12,769 nt of DNA from Chitinophagaceae bacterium (GTDB lineage Bacteria > Bacteroidota > Bacteroidia > Chitinophagales > Chitinophagaceae), in the NCBI GenBank assembly GCA_947452875.1, contig CANGEZ010000034.1, positions 1 through 12,769 of the forward strand, in the 5' to 3' direction. The position numbers and the translations under genes are program-made. Shown here piece by piece: positions 6,054 through 12,769 of the stretch; within the stretch, counting starts at the first letter, position 1; each line of letters opens with the position of its first letter. Under the pieces are notes generated by a model. It ran no database searches and was not told where the DNA came from. It saw nothing but the letters and a program-made list of their open reading frames with translations.

Positions 6054-7442
6054 ATGGCATACGACGTAATCGTTTTAGGAAGCGGACCGGGTGGATACCC
6101 TGCTGCAATCAGAGCTAGTCAATTAGGAAAAAAAGTAGCAATTGTTGAAAGAGAAAGTCTGGGTGGCATTTGCCTCAACTGGGGTTGCATCCCTACAAAA
6201 GCCTTATTAAAAAGTGCTCAAGTATATGAATACACCAAACATGCAGCTGATTATGGTATCACAATCGATAAAGCAACTGCTGATTTCGTAAATGTCATCA
6301 AACGCAGTCGTGGTGTTGCTGATAAAATGAGCAAAGGCATTCAGTTTCTCATGAAGAAAAATAAAATTGACGTTATCATGGGTAACGGCAAATTGGTTTC
6401 TTCTACCAAAATCGAAGTAACTGCAGCTGATAACACTAAACAAATCGTTGAAGCTAAAAATATTATTCTTGCAACCGGCGGTCGTGCACGTCAATTGCCT
6501 ACCATGCCCATCGATGGTAAAAAAATCATCGGCTATAGAGAAGCGATGTCATTACCAACACAACCAAAAAGCATGATCATTTGCGGTAGTGGCGCGATAG
6601 GCAGTGAATTTGCATACTTCTACAACAGCATGGGCACTAGCGTAACCATTGTTGAATTCTTACCAAGAATCGTTCCTGTTGAAGATGAAGACATCAGCAA
6701 GGAAATGGAAAAACAATTCAAAAAACAAGGCATGACCATCATGACCAGCAGCGAAGTAACTAAAGTGGATACTTCAGGTACAGGCGTGAAAGCGACTGTA
6801 AAAACAGCCACCGGCGAAGTGATATTGGAAGCAGACATTTTATTAAGTGCGGTTGGTGTGGTTGCCAACATTGAAAATATCGGACTGGAATCATTAGGTG
6901 TAAAAACGGATAAAGGCAAAATCATCGTTGATGCGAATCAACAAACAAGTGTTGCAGGTTTATACGCAATTGGCGATTGTACACCCGGACAAGCATTAGC
7001 ACACGTTGCTGCTAAAGAAGGTATCAATGCTGCTGAACATTTAAGCGGACACAACCCAGAACCAATGGATTACAACAACATCCCAGGTTGTACTTATACC
7101 ACTCCTGAAATTGCTTCTGTAGGATATACTGAAAAAGCAGCTAAGGAAGCAGGATACGAAATCAAGGTCGGTAAATTTCCTTTCATCGCCAGCGGTAAAG
7201 CTGTGGCAGGTGGAACTACTGAAGGTTTTGTAAAAGTTATTTATGATGCTAAATATGGTGAGTTTTTAGGTTGCCATATGATTGGAAACAATGTAACAGA
7301 AATGATTGCAGAAGCTGTTGTTGCCCGTAAATTAGAAACAACTGCCCACGAAATCCTAAATGCCGTTCACCCTCACCCAACCATGAGTGAAGGATTGAAA
7401 GAAGCTACTGCAGCGGCTTATGGGGAGGCGATTGATATTTAA
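6054..7442 (+). CDS. lpdA: Dihydrolipoyl dehydrogenase (E3)
   Basis: This 462-residue FAD flavoprotein reoxidises dihydrolipoamide with NAD+ in pyruvate, 2-oxoglutarate and branched-chain dehydrogenase complexes and in glycine cleavage. It acts in the cytoplasm. The FAD-binding GSGPGG loop lies at 9-14. The redox disulfide is GGICLNWGCIPTKALL, with C40 and C45. The NAD-binding loop is GSGAIG (178-183), the second FAD motif is AGLYAIGDC, and the C-terminal catalytic pair is H441 and E446 in HPHPTMSEGLKEA. All key residues are present and the length is typical. No E1, E2 or lipoylation genes are adjacent, so it is a stand-alone E3 that may serve several complexes. It has its own promoter-like element and a strong terminator. 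The stop codon directly abuts the left arm of repeat C. Confidence 0.97.
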   Translation: MAYDVIVLGSGPGGYPAAIRASQLGKKVAIVERESLGGICLNWGCIPTKALLKSAQVYEYTKHAADYGITIDKATADFVNVIKRSRGVADKMSKGIQFLMKKNKIDVIMGNGKLVSSTKIEVTAADNTKQIVEAKNIILATGGRARQLPTMPIDGKKIIGYREAMSLPTQPKSMIICGSGAIGSEFAYFYNSMGTSVTIVEFLPRIVPVEDEDISKEMEKQFKKQGMTIMTSSEVTKVDTSGTGVKATVKTATGEVILEADILLSAVGVVANIENIGLESLGVKTDKGKIIVDANQQTSVAGLYAIGDCTPGQALAHVAAKEGINAAEHLSGHNPEPMDYNNIPGCTYTTPEIASVGYTEKAAKEAGYEIKVGKFPFIASGKAVAGGTTEGFVKVIYDAKYGEFLGCHMIGNNVTEMIAEAVVARKLETTAHEILNAVHPHPTMSEGLKEATAAAYGEAIDI

Positions 7443-7491
7443 AGGTTCAAAAGGTTACAAAGGTTCAATACGTTCCAGATGTTTTATAGAG

Positions 7492-7539
7492 CTTATTAAC
7501 TCCATTACACTTTAGTTTATTGGAGTTAATAAGTTTTTT
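7492..7539 (+). terminator. Rho-independent terminator after lpd
   Basis: A perfect 13-bp stem, CTTATTAACTCCA (7492-7504) with 7521-7533, encloses a 16-base loop and is followed by six T (7534-7539). It begins 49 bp after the lpd stop. Confidence 0.9.
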
Positions 7540-7546
7540 GTTTTAA

Positions 7547-7554
7547 TACCTTTG
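7547..7554 (+). promoter_or_regulatory. Putative -7 promoter element for the small-protein/S46 unit
   Basis: TACCTTTG matches TAnnTTTG exactly and lies just past the lpd terminator, 76 bp before ATG 7631. The -33 position is weak (ATTG 7519-7522, 24-bp spacer). Confidence 0.4.
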
Positions 7555-7630
7555 AAACCTAAAATCTTATTAAGTAAATAACTTTTTGAACTTACTTGAA
7601 CCTTTTGAACCTATTAAACATTTCAAAAAA

Positions 7631-8044
7631 ATGCCCCTCGACATCACCCTCCAAATCCTCGAAACATTAAAAGCAGCCAAACCTGATAGTGTTTTCATCA
7701 GTAGCCTGCATCACCAATATTGCAATCTCGGTGGATTGAGCAAGAAACAGTTGGAAGGGCTTTATGCCAAGGCACAACAATCCGGAATCATTACAACAGC
7801 TAAGCTCGCTACATTGGAAGCGATCATCAAGAAAAAACCCAATCGATATAAATCTGAAAAAATCACAAAAGCGCCAGAGCCCGAAAAAGCAAATGATATC
7901 GAAACACTGTTAGAAGATATTCTGAAAAAGTTCCCACAACACAAAATGGCCTTATTTTTACAATCCAAAATCAAACACAGAGAACCTTTAACTGAAACCG
8001 AAATTGCGGAAGTAAAAAGACTCGCAAAAGTTTTATTAAAATAG
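7631..8044 (+). CDS. Conserved-looking small cytoplasmic protein of unknown function
   Basis: I do not recognise this 137-residue protein as a named family. It has no signal peptide or membrane segment. The N-terminal half (about 1-70) looks like a compact helical unit, with ILETLKAAKPDSVFISSLHHQY, then CNLGGLSKKQLEGLYAKA and TTAKLATLEAIIKKKPNR. A lysine- and proline-rich linker follows (about 70-90), then a charged helical tail (DIETLLEDILKKFPQHKMALFLQSKI) ending in LTETEIAEVKRLAKVLL. The reading frame is open upstream to TTG 7586, but those 15 residues (MNLLEPFEP...) are a direct translation of repeat C's right arm, so ATG 7631 is the better start. It precedes the S46 peptidase by 13 bp and is probably co-transcribed with it. 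Confidence 0.8.
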   Translation: MPLDITLQILETLKAAKPDSVFISSLHHQYCNLGGLSKKQLEGLYAKAQQSGIITTAKLATLEAIIKKKPNRYKSEKITKAPEPEKANDIETLLEDILKKFPQHKMALFLQSKIKHREPLTETEIAEVKRLAKVLLK

Positions 8045-8057
8045 AAAATCCTCAAAG

Positions 8058-10208
8058 ATGAAAAATAGATTAAGCTTTCTGATTGTATTTATTGTTATTT
8101 CATTTCAAACCTTTGCTGATGAAGGCATGTGGTTGCCTCAGCTCTTGCAAACACTTAACGAAAAGCAAATGAAAAAACTGGGCATGAAAATAAATGCTTC
8201 AGACATTTACAACATCAACAAAGGAAGTTTGAAAGATGCGATTGTTAGTCTGGGTGGATTTTGCACCGCAGAGGTGATCTCCAATCAGGGATTAATTTTA
8301 ACCAACCACCATTGCGGTTTTGACGCTGTACAAAACCATTCTTCATTAGATCACAATTACATCCGTGATGGATTTTGGGCTTATAATAAAAATCAGGAAT
8401 TACAAAATCAGGGATTGTTTGTTTCATTCATCATCAGTATCGATGAAGTAACCAATGCCATTATTAAAGATGTCAATAGTAGCATGACCGAAAAAGAAAG
8501 ACAATTTGTTATTGATAAGAATATCGCTCAAATAAAAAAAGATTATAAAAAAGAAACGTATCAAGATATCATCATCAGACCATTTTTCGAAGGCAATAAA
8601 TATTTCTTATTCGTTACCGAAACGTATAAAGATGTACGATTGGTGGGAGCGCCTCCTGCATCTATTGGCAATTTTGGAAAAGACACCGATAATTGGATGT
8701 GGCCGCGTCATACAGGCGATTTTTCCATGTTTAGAATTTACGCCGACAAGAACAATCATCCTGCTGAATTTTCTCCAGAGAATGTTCCATATACTCCTAA
8801 AAAGTCGTTGACCATTTCTTTGAAAGGCATGAAAGAAGGCGACTTCACGATGGTATTTGGATTTCCGGGAAGAACCAATGAATACCTGAGTGCTGCTGCC
8901 ATTCAGCAAATCATGACGGTGAACGATCCAGCGAAAATTAAAATCAGACACGAGGCACTTGAATTGATGAAATCATTCATGACAAAAGACGAAGGCATTA
9001 AAATTCAATACGCAGCAAAATATGCAAGTATAGAAAATGCTTATAAAAAATGGCAAGGAGAAGTTCTCGGATTAACAAAGTCGAATGCCATTCAAAAAAA
9101 GCTGGATTACCAAACCGAGTTCACTTCCAAATTACAATCCAACCCACAATGGCAATCGCAATATGGAAAAATACTTGAAGAACTTTCCGCTGCTTATAAA
9201 GAAATAGAACCCCTTTCTTTTGCAAGAGATTATTACAATGAAATCATGCCTAAAATTGAACTCTTCAATGTAGCTGCAGCTTTAAACAGTCATATCAGTA
9301 ACATAGGAAAAGACGATGCAGCAAATCTTGACAGGAATAAAAAAATCAACGGAAAAATCGATGATATTTTCAATGAGTATAATGCCGTACTTGACCAGCA
9401 ATTGTTTGAAAAATTGTTGACCATGTATGTGAATGATCAACCTAAAGAAAATGTATCTCCACTCCTACAAGAATTATTATCTATCAAAACTATTCATGAA
9501 GTCGCCAATGATATTTACACTGCTTCTGTTATGACTAAAGCAGATAATATCAAAAGCATTTTGGCCGGTGATTCTAAATCAGCAATTGAAATCATCAAGA
9601 ATGATAATCTATTCAGACTTTACACCGATATCAACGAAACGTACATGAATAAAATCGGAAATAAAATTTCAGGTATACAACTCAACATCAACAAACTGCA
9701 ACGCCAGTATATGGAAGCGCAATTGACAGTTTTCAATGATAAAGTTTTTTATCCTGATGCAAATAGTACTTTGCGAGTTGCCTATGGTAACGTTAAAGGT
9801 TACCAGCCAAGAGACGGCATGAATTATGATTTCTATACTTACATGGATGGTGTGATGGAAAAATACAAACCAGGTGATTATGAGTTTGATTTACCAAAGA
9901 AATTGATTGATTTATATAATGCAAAAGACTTTGGACAATATGCCGCAGCAGACGGAAGACAACCCGTATGTTTCATTGCTGCCAATCACACAACCGGCGG
10001 TAATTCCGGAAGTCCAGCATTGGATGCCAATGGCTATCTTGTAGGATTAAATTTCGACAGGGTTTGGGAAGGCACCATGAGCGACATTAACTACGACCCC
10101 AACATTTGCAGAAACATCATGGTAGATATTCGTTATGTACTTTTCATCATCGATAAATTCGCAGGAGCGAGTAATTTGATAGAGGAGATGAAGATTGTGA
10201 GGAAGTAA
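8058..10208 (+). CDS. Family S46 dipeptidyl-peptidase, DPP11-like (Asp/Glu-specific by key residue)
   Basis: This 716-residue exported serine peptidase releases dipeptides from peptide N-termini, mainly in the periplasm. The signal peptide is about 1-20 (ends TFA), and the mature start DEGMWLPQ is typical of S46. The catalytic triad is visible: H85 in ILTNHHCGF, D221 in MWPRHTGDFSMFRIYAD, and S650 in TGGNSGSPALDANG. The helical cap domain occupies roughly 270-560. Family knowledge: the residue 18 positions after the catalytic Ser (673 in Porphyromonas gingivalis) is Arg in DPP11 and Gly in DPP7. Here R668 in GLNFDRVWEGTMSD sits exactly 18 after S650, so acidic P1 preference is inferred. It follows a small gene by 13 bp and converges on the DUF4197 gene. 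Confidence 0.94.
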   Translation: MKNRLSFLIVFIVISFQTFADEGMWLPQLLQTLNEKQMKKLGMKINASDIYNINKGSLKDAIVSLGGFCTAEVISNQGLILTNHHCGFDAVQNHSSLDHNYIRDGFWAYNKNQELQNQGLFVSFIISIDEVTNAIIKDVNSSMTEKERQFVIDKNIAQIKKDYKKETYQDIIIRPFFEGNKYFLFVTETYKDVRLVGAPPASIGNFGKDTDNWMWPRHTGDFSMFRIYADKNNHPAEFSPENVPYTPKKSLTISLKGMKEGDFTMVFGFPGRTNEYLSAAAIQQIMTVNDPAKIKIRHEALELMKSFMTKDEGIKIQYAAKYASIENAYKKWQGEVLGLTKSNAIQKKLDYQTEFTSKLQSNPQWQSQYGKILEELSAAYKEIEPLSFARDYYNEIMPKIELFNVAAALNSHISNIGKDDAANLDRNKKINGKIDDIFNEYNAVLDQQLFEKLLTMYVNDQPKENVSPLLQELLSIKTIHEVANDIYTASVMTKADNIKSILAGDSKSAIEIIKNDNLFRLYTDINETYMNKIGNKISGIQLNINKLQRQYMEAQLTVFNDKVFYPDANSTLRVAYGNVKGYQPRDGMNYDFYTYMDGVMEKYKPGDYEFDLPKKLIDLYNAKDFGQYAAADGRQPVCFIAANHTTGGNSGSPALDANGYLVGLNFDRVWEGTMSDINYDPNICRNIMVDIRYVLFIIDKFAGASNLIEEMKIVRK

Positions 10209-10252
10209 GCCCGCCAAAGTGAGAAGTTGTTGTCTCTTTTATTCAGTTCAAA

Positions 10253-10327
10253 ATGTTTAAAAGGTTCAATGTGTTCAATTTGTTTGGACGAAATCAAAAT
10301 TTTGAACTTATTGAACCTTTTGAACAT
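10253..10327. repeat. Intergenic inverted repeat D between convergent genes
   Basis: The 26-bp left arm 10253-10278 pairs with 10302-10327 at 23 of 26 positions across a 23-base loop. The core AAAAGGTTCAAT and the right-arm TTGAACCTTTTGAAC (10311-10325) are the same words as in repeat C (15 bases identical to 7596-7610). It lies between the S46 peptidase stop and the DUF4197 stop. It could fold as a bidirectional 3' hairpin, but lacks a clear T tract. Confidence 0.8.
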
Positions 10328-10342
10328 TTGAAACAATTTTCT

Positions 10343-11107
10343 TTATTGTCCGAACACCTTCTTCAACAACCCCGTCACCTGTGCCGCCGGGTCTTTTCTT
10401 ATTTTCTGTTCTTCTTGAGCAACTGAAATGAAAATTCCATCCATGGCTTTTTGGGTTACGTATGCGGTTAAATCAGTTTCCACTTTTTTGGTTGACACTC
10501 TGTTGTAGTTGGTGAATACATCATTCCAGTATTTTGTGGCGTCTGTTTTCTTCAATGAAGTTTCGATTACCGGACGCATTTTTTCTGTAAGAGAATTGGT
10601 GGTTGTTGATTTTAAATAATCTGTTGCTGCGGTATTCCCGCCATTTAAAATTTGAATTCCATCTGCAATACTCATGTCTTTAATGGCATTGATGAAAATA
10701 TCACCAACGCCAGATGCGGCGTCTTCTGCGGCTCTGTTCATAGAAAGAATGGCTTTATCAACTAAGTTTCCCATACCCATACTTCGGAGAGTATTGGTAA
10801 CTTTTTGTGCTTCAGGAGGCATCAATATTTTCAATGCGGCATCTTTGAAGAAACCATCAACAGTTCCTAATTTCTTTGCGCTATTTTGAGTTCCGATGGT
10901 GAGGGCTTCTTTTAAACCACTGATAATATCATCGTTGGTCAAACTGCCTTTATTGTTACCCGCTATATTTTTAGTGGCAGCGTTTACCAAATTGGCAGTG
11001 CTAGTATCCTTGCCAGTTACCGACTTTTTTATTTTATTTAAATTGATTTGAGATTTGCTACTCGAGAGAAGGAAAATACCAATGGAGAAGAGAATGATTT
11101 TTTTCAT
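10343..11107 (-). CDS. DUF4197 family exported protein
   Basis: This 254-residue protein matches my recollection of the DUF4197 family, which has no established biochemical function. It has a signal peptide at about 1-19 (MKKIILFSIGIFLLSSSKSQ), so it is exported. Recognisable family text is SLTNDDIISGLKEALTIGTQNSAKKL, followed by 'DGFFKDAALKILMPPEAQKV..TLRSMGMG...D.A...MNRAAEDAA', 'IF..AIK.MSI.DG..IL.G.....TDYLK..T...L...M.P.I...L', and 'YVT.KAMDGIF..VA.EE..IR.DP'. It is helical throughout, with no cysteine and no visible catalytic motif. The adjacent M43 gene lies upstream on the same strand, but a hairpin with T-rich tail separates them, so joint transcription is uncertain. Confidence 0.87.
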   Translation of the reverse strand: MKKIILFSIGIFLLSSSKSQINLNKIKKSVTGKDTSTANLVNAATKNIAGNNKGSLTNDDIISGLKEALTIGTQNSAKKLGTVDGFFKDAALKILMPPEAQKVTNTLRSMGMGNLVDKAILSMNRAAEDAASGVGDIFINAIKDMSIADGIQILNGGNTAATDYLKSTTTNSLTEKMRPVIETSLKKTDATKYWNDVFTNYNRVSTKKVETDLTAYVTQKAMDGIFISVAQEEQKIRKDPAAQVTGLLKKVFGQ

Positions 11108-11121
11108 AAAATTATTTGTGT

Positions 11122-11157
11122 AAAAATAAGAAGGTCGGGATGAAAAATCATCCCGAC
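11122..11157 (-). terminator. Likely terminator after the M43 protease gene
   Basis: A perfect 10-bp stem (GTCGGGATGA at 11134-11143 with 11148-11157) has a 4-base loop. Read on the reverse strand it is followed by a T-rich run (CTTCTTATTTTTA). It lies 28 bp after the protease stop and ends 15 bp before the DUF4197 start, leaving little room for a separate DUF4197 promoter beyond it. Confidence 0.65.
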
Positions 11158-11184
11158 GATCATAAAACCCCCAAAGAAAATATG

Positions 11185-12420
11185 TTAAACTTTGATCAGC
11201 TTGAGAACGACTCTATCTGAGCCCTGACCAATTTGTATGATGTATATTCCAGCATGTAATGATGTGATGTTCACTTTATCAGTCACATTTAAAATTGTTT
11301 TTTTGATTAAAACTTCTCCATTAGCATTCATGATTACAAATTGCTTGCCTTCCAAAGAATATCCGTTTAAGGCAGCAAAACCAAAATCACTGTGAACAGG
11401 ATTAGGGAAAATCTGAACCGTTGGTATTGGCTTTACAAGAACTGTTGTATCTGTTGCTGGTAAAGGTGCTGCTGTAGCTAAAGTGCTATCACAAGCAAAA
11501 GAACTTAGGAAAGAATTTCTGTAATTGTGTAAAGCAAACAAACCTCTCATTTTAGTTTTTTGTCCTTCGGTAAACATGTTCATACAAGCATCACTGGTGT
11601 AATCCATGAAATTCATAAACATGTCCCCATTGGCATCAGGAGAACAACTGCTCATGTGAGGGAATGAAGGACAATTACTGTTGTATCCTGATTGCTGAGG
11701 AGTATCTCCTATTCCATCATCACCGCAGTTATTATCACCCCAGATATGTTTCAAACCCATCCAATGTGCCACCTCATGTGTAGCTGTTCTTCCTTTGTTG
11801 AAGCTTGGTCTAAGTGTTCCCGTATTTCCAAACGCATCAAATTGAATCACCACACCATCTTTATCTGCTTGAGTTCCTGGATTTGAGGCATATCCCAACA
11901 CATTGTTTTGAATATTACAAACCCAGATGTTTAAATATTTTTTGTTATCCCAGGCATCATCACCACCGGCTGCGCTGAATTTCATCGCATCATCAACAGA
12001 AAAATATTCTTTAGTGGTAAACTTTCTGATGATACCAGAAGCGGGTCTGCCTGCAGGATTTATCTGAGCCAAACAGAACATGATTTTAGCATCTGCAGCA
12101 ACCGATTTAAAAGCATCGGGCGTATTCGCTGCATCTGCATTCATTCTTCTGAAGTCTTCATTTAAAACCTTTAACTGAGATAAAATTTGTGAAGTAGAAA
12201 TATTTTGAGCAGTAGTATGATAAAGTACGTGAACAACTACAGGAATGGTGATGATTTCATTGGCAACAGTATCTCTGTGATGAGAACCTGGAGCGTCCTG
12301 ATATTGAACAGGAATATTTTGATTGTTTCTTACATTGTATTCATGAGTACCGCAAATACGTTGTGCAGTAAGCTGAAGTGAACCCGTAAAAAATAAAATT
12401 AGTAAAGATATAAGCCTCAT
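11185..12420 (-). CDS. Secreted M43-family zinc metalloprotease with T9SS C-terminal sorting domain
   Basis: This 411-residue pappalysin-like (M43) endopeptidase has a signal peptide at about 1-19 (ends LTAQ). A short pro-region is followed by the catalytic domain, starting ITIPVVVHVLYHT near residue 57. The zinc site is H215-E-V-A-H219-W-M-G-L-K-H225, where E216 is the catalytic base and the three His bind zinc. The Met-turn is NFMDYTSDACM (M272). The several cysteines (231, 250, 259, 279, among others) may form disulfides. A Thr/Pro/Ala-rich linker (about 312-335) leads to a type A sorting domain (335-411): VQIFPNP at the start, then FVIMNANGEV, and GIYIIQI and KLIKV at the end. Such domains direct proteins through the Bacteroidota type IX system to the surface or medium. 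It is probably a scavenging protease. Confidence 0.94.
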   Translation of the reverse strand: MRLISLLILFFTGSLQLTAQRICGTHEYNVRNNQNIPVQYQDAPGSHHRDTVANEIITIPVVVHVLYHTTAQNISTSQILSQLKVLNEDFRRMNADAANTPDAFKSVAADAKIMFCLAQINPAGRPASGIIRKFTTKEYFSVDDAMKFSAAGGDDAWDNKKYLNIWVCNIQNNVLGYASNPGTQADKDGVVIQFDAFGNTGTLRPSFNKGRTATHEVAHWMGLKHIWGDNNCGDDGIGDTPQQSGYNSNCPSFPHMSSCSPDANGDMFMNFMDYTSDACMNMFTEGQKTKMRGLFALHNYRNSFLSSFACDSTLATAAPLPATDTTVLVKPIPTVQIFPNPVHSDFGFAALNGYSLEGKQFVIMNANGEVLIKKTILNVTDKVNITSLHAGIYIIQIGQGSDRVVLKLIKV

Positions 12421-12433
12421 GGAACGTTATTAA

Positions 12434-12460
12434 AAAAATGATTAATGGTAAATCATTTTT
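12434..12460. other. AT-rich hairpin in the M43 gene leader region
   Basis: AAAAATGATT (12434-12443) and AATCATTTTT (12451-12460) form a perfect 10-bp stem with a 7-base loop, 14 bp upstream of the protease ATG. Its stem is all A/T but for one G-C pair. It could be a leader structure or a weak bidirectional terminator. The rest of the gap 12461-12644 shows no gene. Confidence 0.4.
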
Positions 12461-12644
12461 CAATACGATATTGTATAGCTTTTTGAGAGGATTTGAATTC
12501 TTTGGCTGATGTTTAGTTATCTTAGAGATTGGAGTTGGAGCAACATTTATTATTGATGAGAAAGATAAATATTGTCTCAGAGGTTTTATAAAAGTAGAAA
12601 CTTAAATTTCTAAATGCAAGTTTTAAGGAATAATTTTTTATTTT

Positions 12645-12677
12645 TTTGTTGAGCCAACCACTCAATGCCTAATTTTG
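12645..12677 (+). promoter_or_regulatory. Bacteroidota promoter for the downstream lipoprotein
   Basis: TTTG (12645-12648), a 21-bp spacer and TAATTTTG (12670-12677) fit the TTTG-N19-21-TAnnTTTG consensus fully. The ATG at 12695 is 17 bp beyond the -7 word, giving a short leader. This is the best promoter in the window. Confidence 0.65.
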
Positions 12678-12694
12678 CTGACTAATACTCTATT

Positions 12695-12769
12695 ATGAAG
12701 CGTTTTTTACCTATTGTTGCTGTTGCTTTTTTATTATCATGCCACGACAACACTCCAGACCATGATCCC
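12695..12769 (+). CDS. N-terminus of a putative lipoprotein (partial, runs off the window)
   Basis: Twenty-five codons from ATG 12695 to the window edge read MKRFLPIVAVAFLLSC, then HDNTPDHDP. A basic start, a hydrophobic core and the lipobox LLSC with C16 form a convincing lipoprotein signal (signal peptidase II type). The start of the mature part is rich in Asp, Asn and Pro and looks like a flexible linker; the presence of acidic residues after Cys is compatible with surface export signals of Bacteroidota lipoproteins. The function cannot be told from this fragment. A matching promoter lies just upstream, and it is divergent from the M43 protease gene. Confidence 0.72.
   Translation, partial: MKRFLPIVAVAFLLSCHDNTPDHDP

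Larger units (their letters stand above)
7443..7612. repeat. Intergenic inverted repeat C (GGTTCAAAA type) around the lpd terminator
   Basis: The left arm 7443-7456 (AGGTTCAAAAGGTT) is the exact reverse complement of 7599-7612. Imperfect repeats of the same word extend both arms inward: GGTTACAAAGGTTCAA on the left, TTTTTGAACTTACTTGAA on the right. The left arm begins at the base after the lpd stop codon, and the right arm ends 18 bp before ATG 7631. A terminator and a promoter-like word lie inside. Confidence 0.8.

Noticed and set aside
6207..6925. Two reverse open frames inside lpd
   Set aside because: Antisense to a fully conserved enzyme; composition is what the reverse strand of this coding DNA would give.
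7443..7612. CRISPR array or simple satellite as explanation of the GGTTCAAAA words
   Set aside because: The repeats are 7-15 bp, irregularly spaced, inverted between arms and lack uniform spacers; no cas genes are present.
8607..8951. 114-residue reverse open frame inside the S46 gene
   Set aside because: Antisense to the catalytic Asp region and surroundings; no independent signal.
10133..10336. 67-residue reverse open frame across the end of the S46 gene
   Set aside because: Half of it translates repeat D and half is antisense to the peptidase C-terminus.
12461..12644. A small gene or RNA in the gap between the M43 protease and the lipoprotein
   Set aside because: I found no open frame with plausible start and composition, and no stable structured RNA; only a short GAAActtaaaTTTC near-palindrome.
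1..12769. A novel defence, biosynthetic or mobile multi-gene system
   Set aside because: Nearly all genes belong to known housekeeping or envelope families, gene order looks vertically inherited, and no toxin, nuclease, transposase or phage gene was seen.

Overview
The window looks like chromosomal DNA of a free-living member of the Bacteroidota, most probably from the Chitinophagales/Sphingobacteriales part of the phylum. The evidence is AT-rich DNA, few Shine-Dalgarno sequences, several copies of the Bacteroidota promoter words (TTTG and TAnnTTTG), a type IX secretion sorting domain on a metalloprotease, a family S46 dipeptidyl-peptidase, and a run miaB, sigma-54 activator, lptE, TPR protein, secG that I recall from this phylum. 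This is mostly a housekeeping and cell-envelope region. I see no phage, transposon, CRISPR array, tRNA or rRNA.

Layout. Bases 1-3248 hold a forward gene run: the 3' end of miaB, a sigma-54 activator without a receiver domain, an LptE-like lipoprotein, a TPR protein and secG, closed by a clear terminator. Bases 3375-5341 hold mltG and a YihY/BrkB membrane protein, overlapping by 4 bp. Bases 5459-5932 (reverse) encode a secreted thioredoxin-like protein. It is divergent from lpd (dihydrolipoyl dehydrogenase, 6054-7442), which ends in a strong terminator. A new forward unit (7631-10208) has a small unrecognised protein followed by an S46 dipeptidyl-peptidase with DPP11-type specificity residues. 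Bases 10343-12420 (reverse) hold a DUF4197 protein and an M43 metalloprotease with a C-terminal T9SS sorting domain. The window ends in the first 25 codons of a lipoprotein (12695 onward) behind a well-formed Bacteroidota promoter.

How the genes fit together. Several serve the cell envelope: LptE-like (LPS delivery to the outer membrane), SecG (protein export), MltG (glycan chain termination) and YihY (inner membrane). Others are exported: the thioredoxin-like protein, the S46 peptidase, DUF4197, the M43 protease and the lipoprotein. The S46 and M43 enzymes fit the peptide-scavenging lifestyle common in this phylum. Lpd stands alone without E1/E2 partners.

The most unusual structure is between the genes. 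Four intergenic gaps (1398-1525, 3275-3359, 7443-7612, 10253-10327) are bracketed by inverted arms built of short tandem words. The arms match within a gap, but the word differs between some gaps. A fifth gap (5342-5458) carries two unpaired arms of different flavours. The arms sit just after a stop codon and just before the next gene's start, and they create false upstream TTG starts for two genes. I did not find a convincing new multi-gene system.
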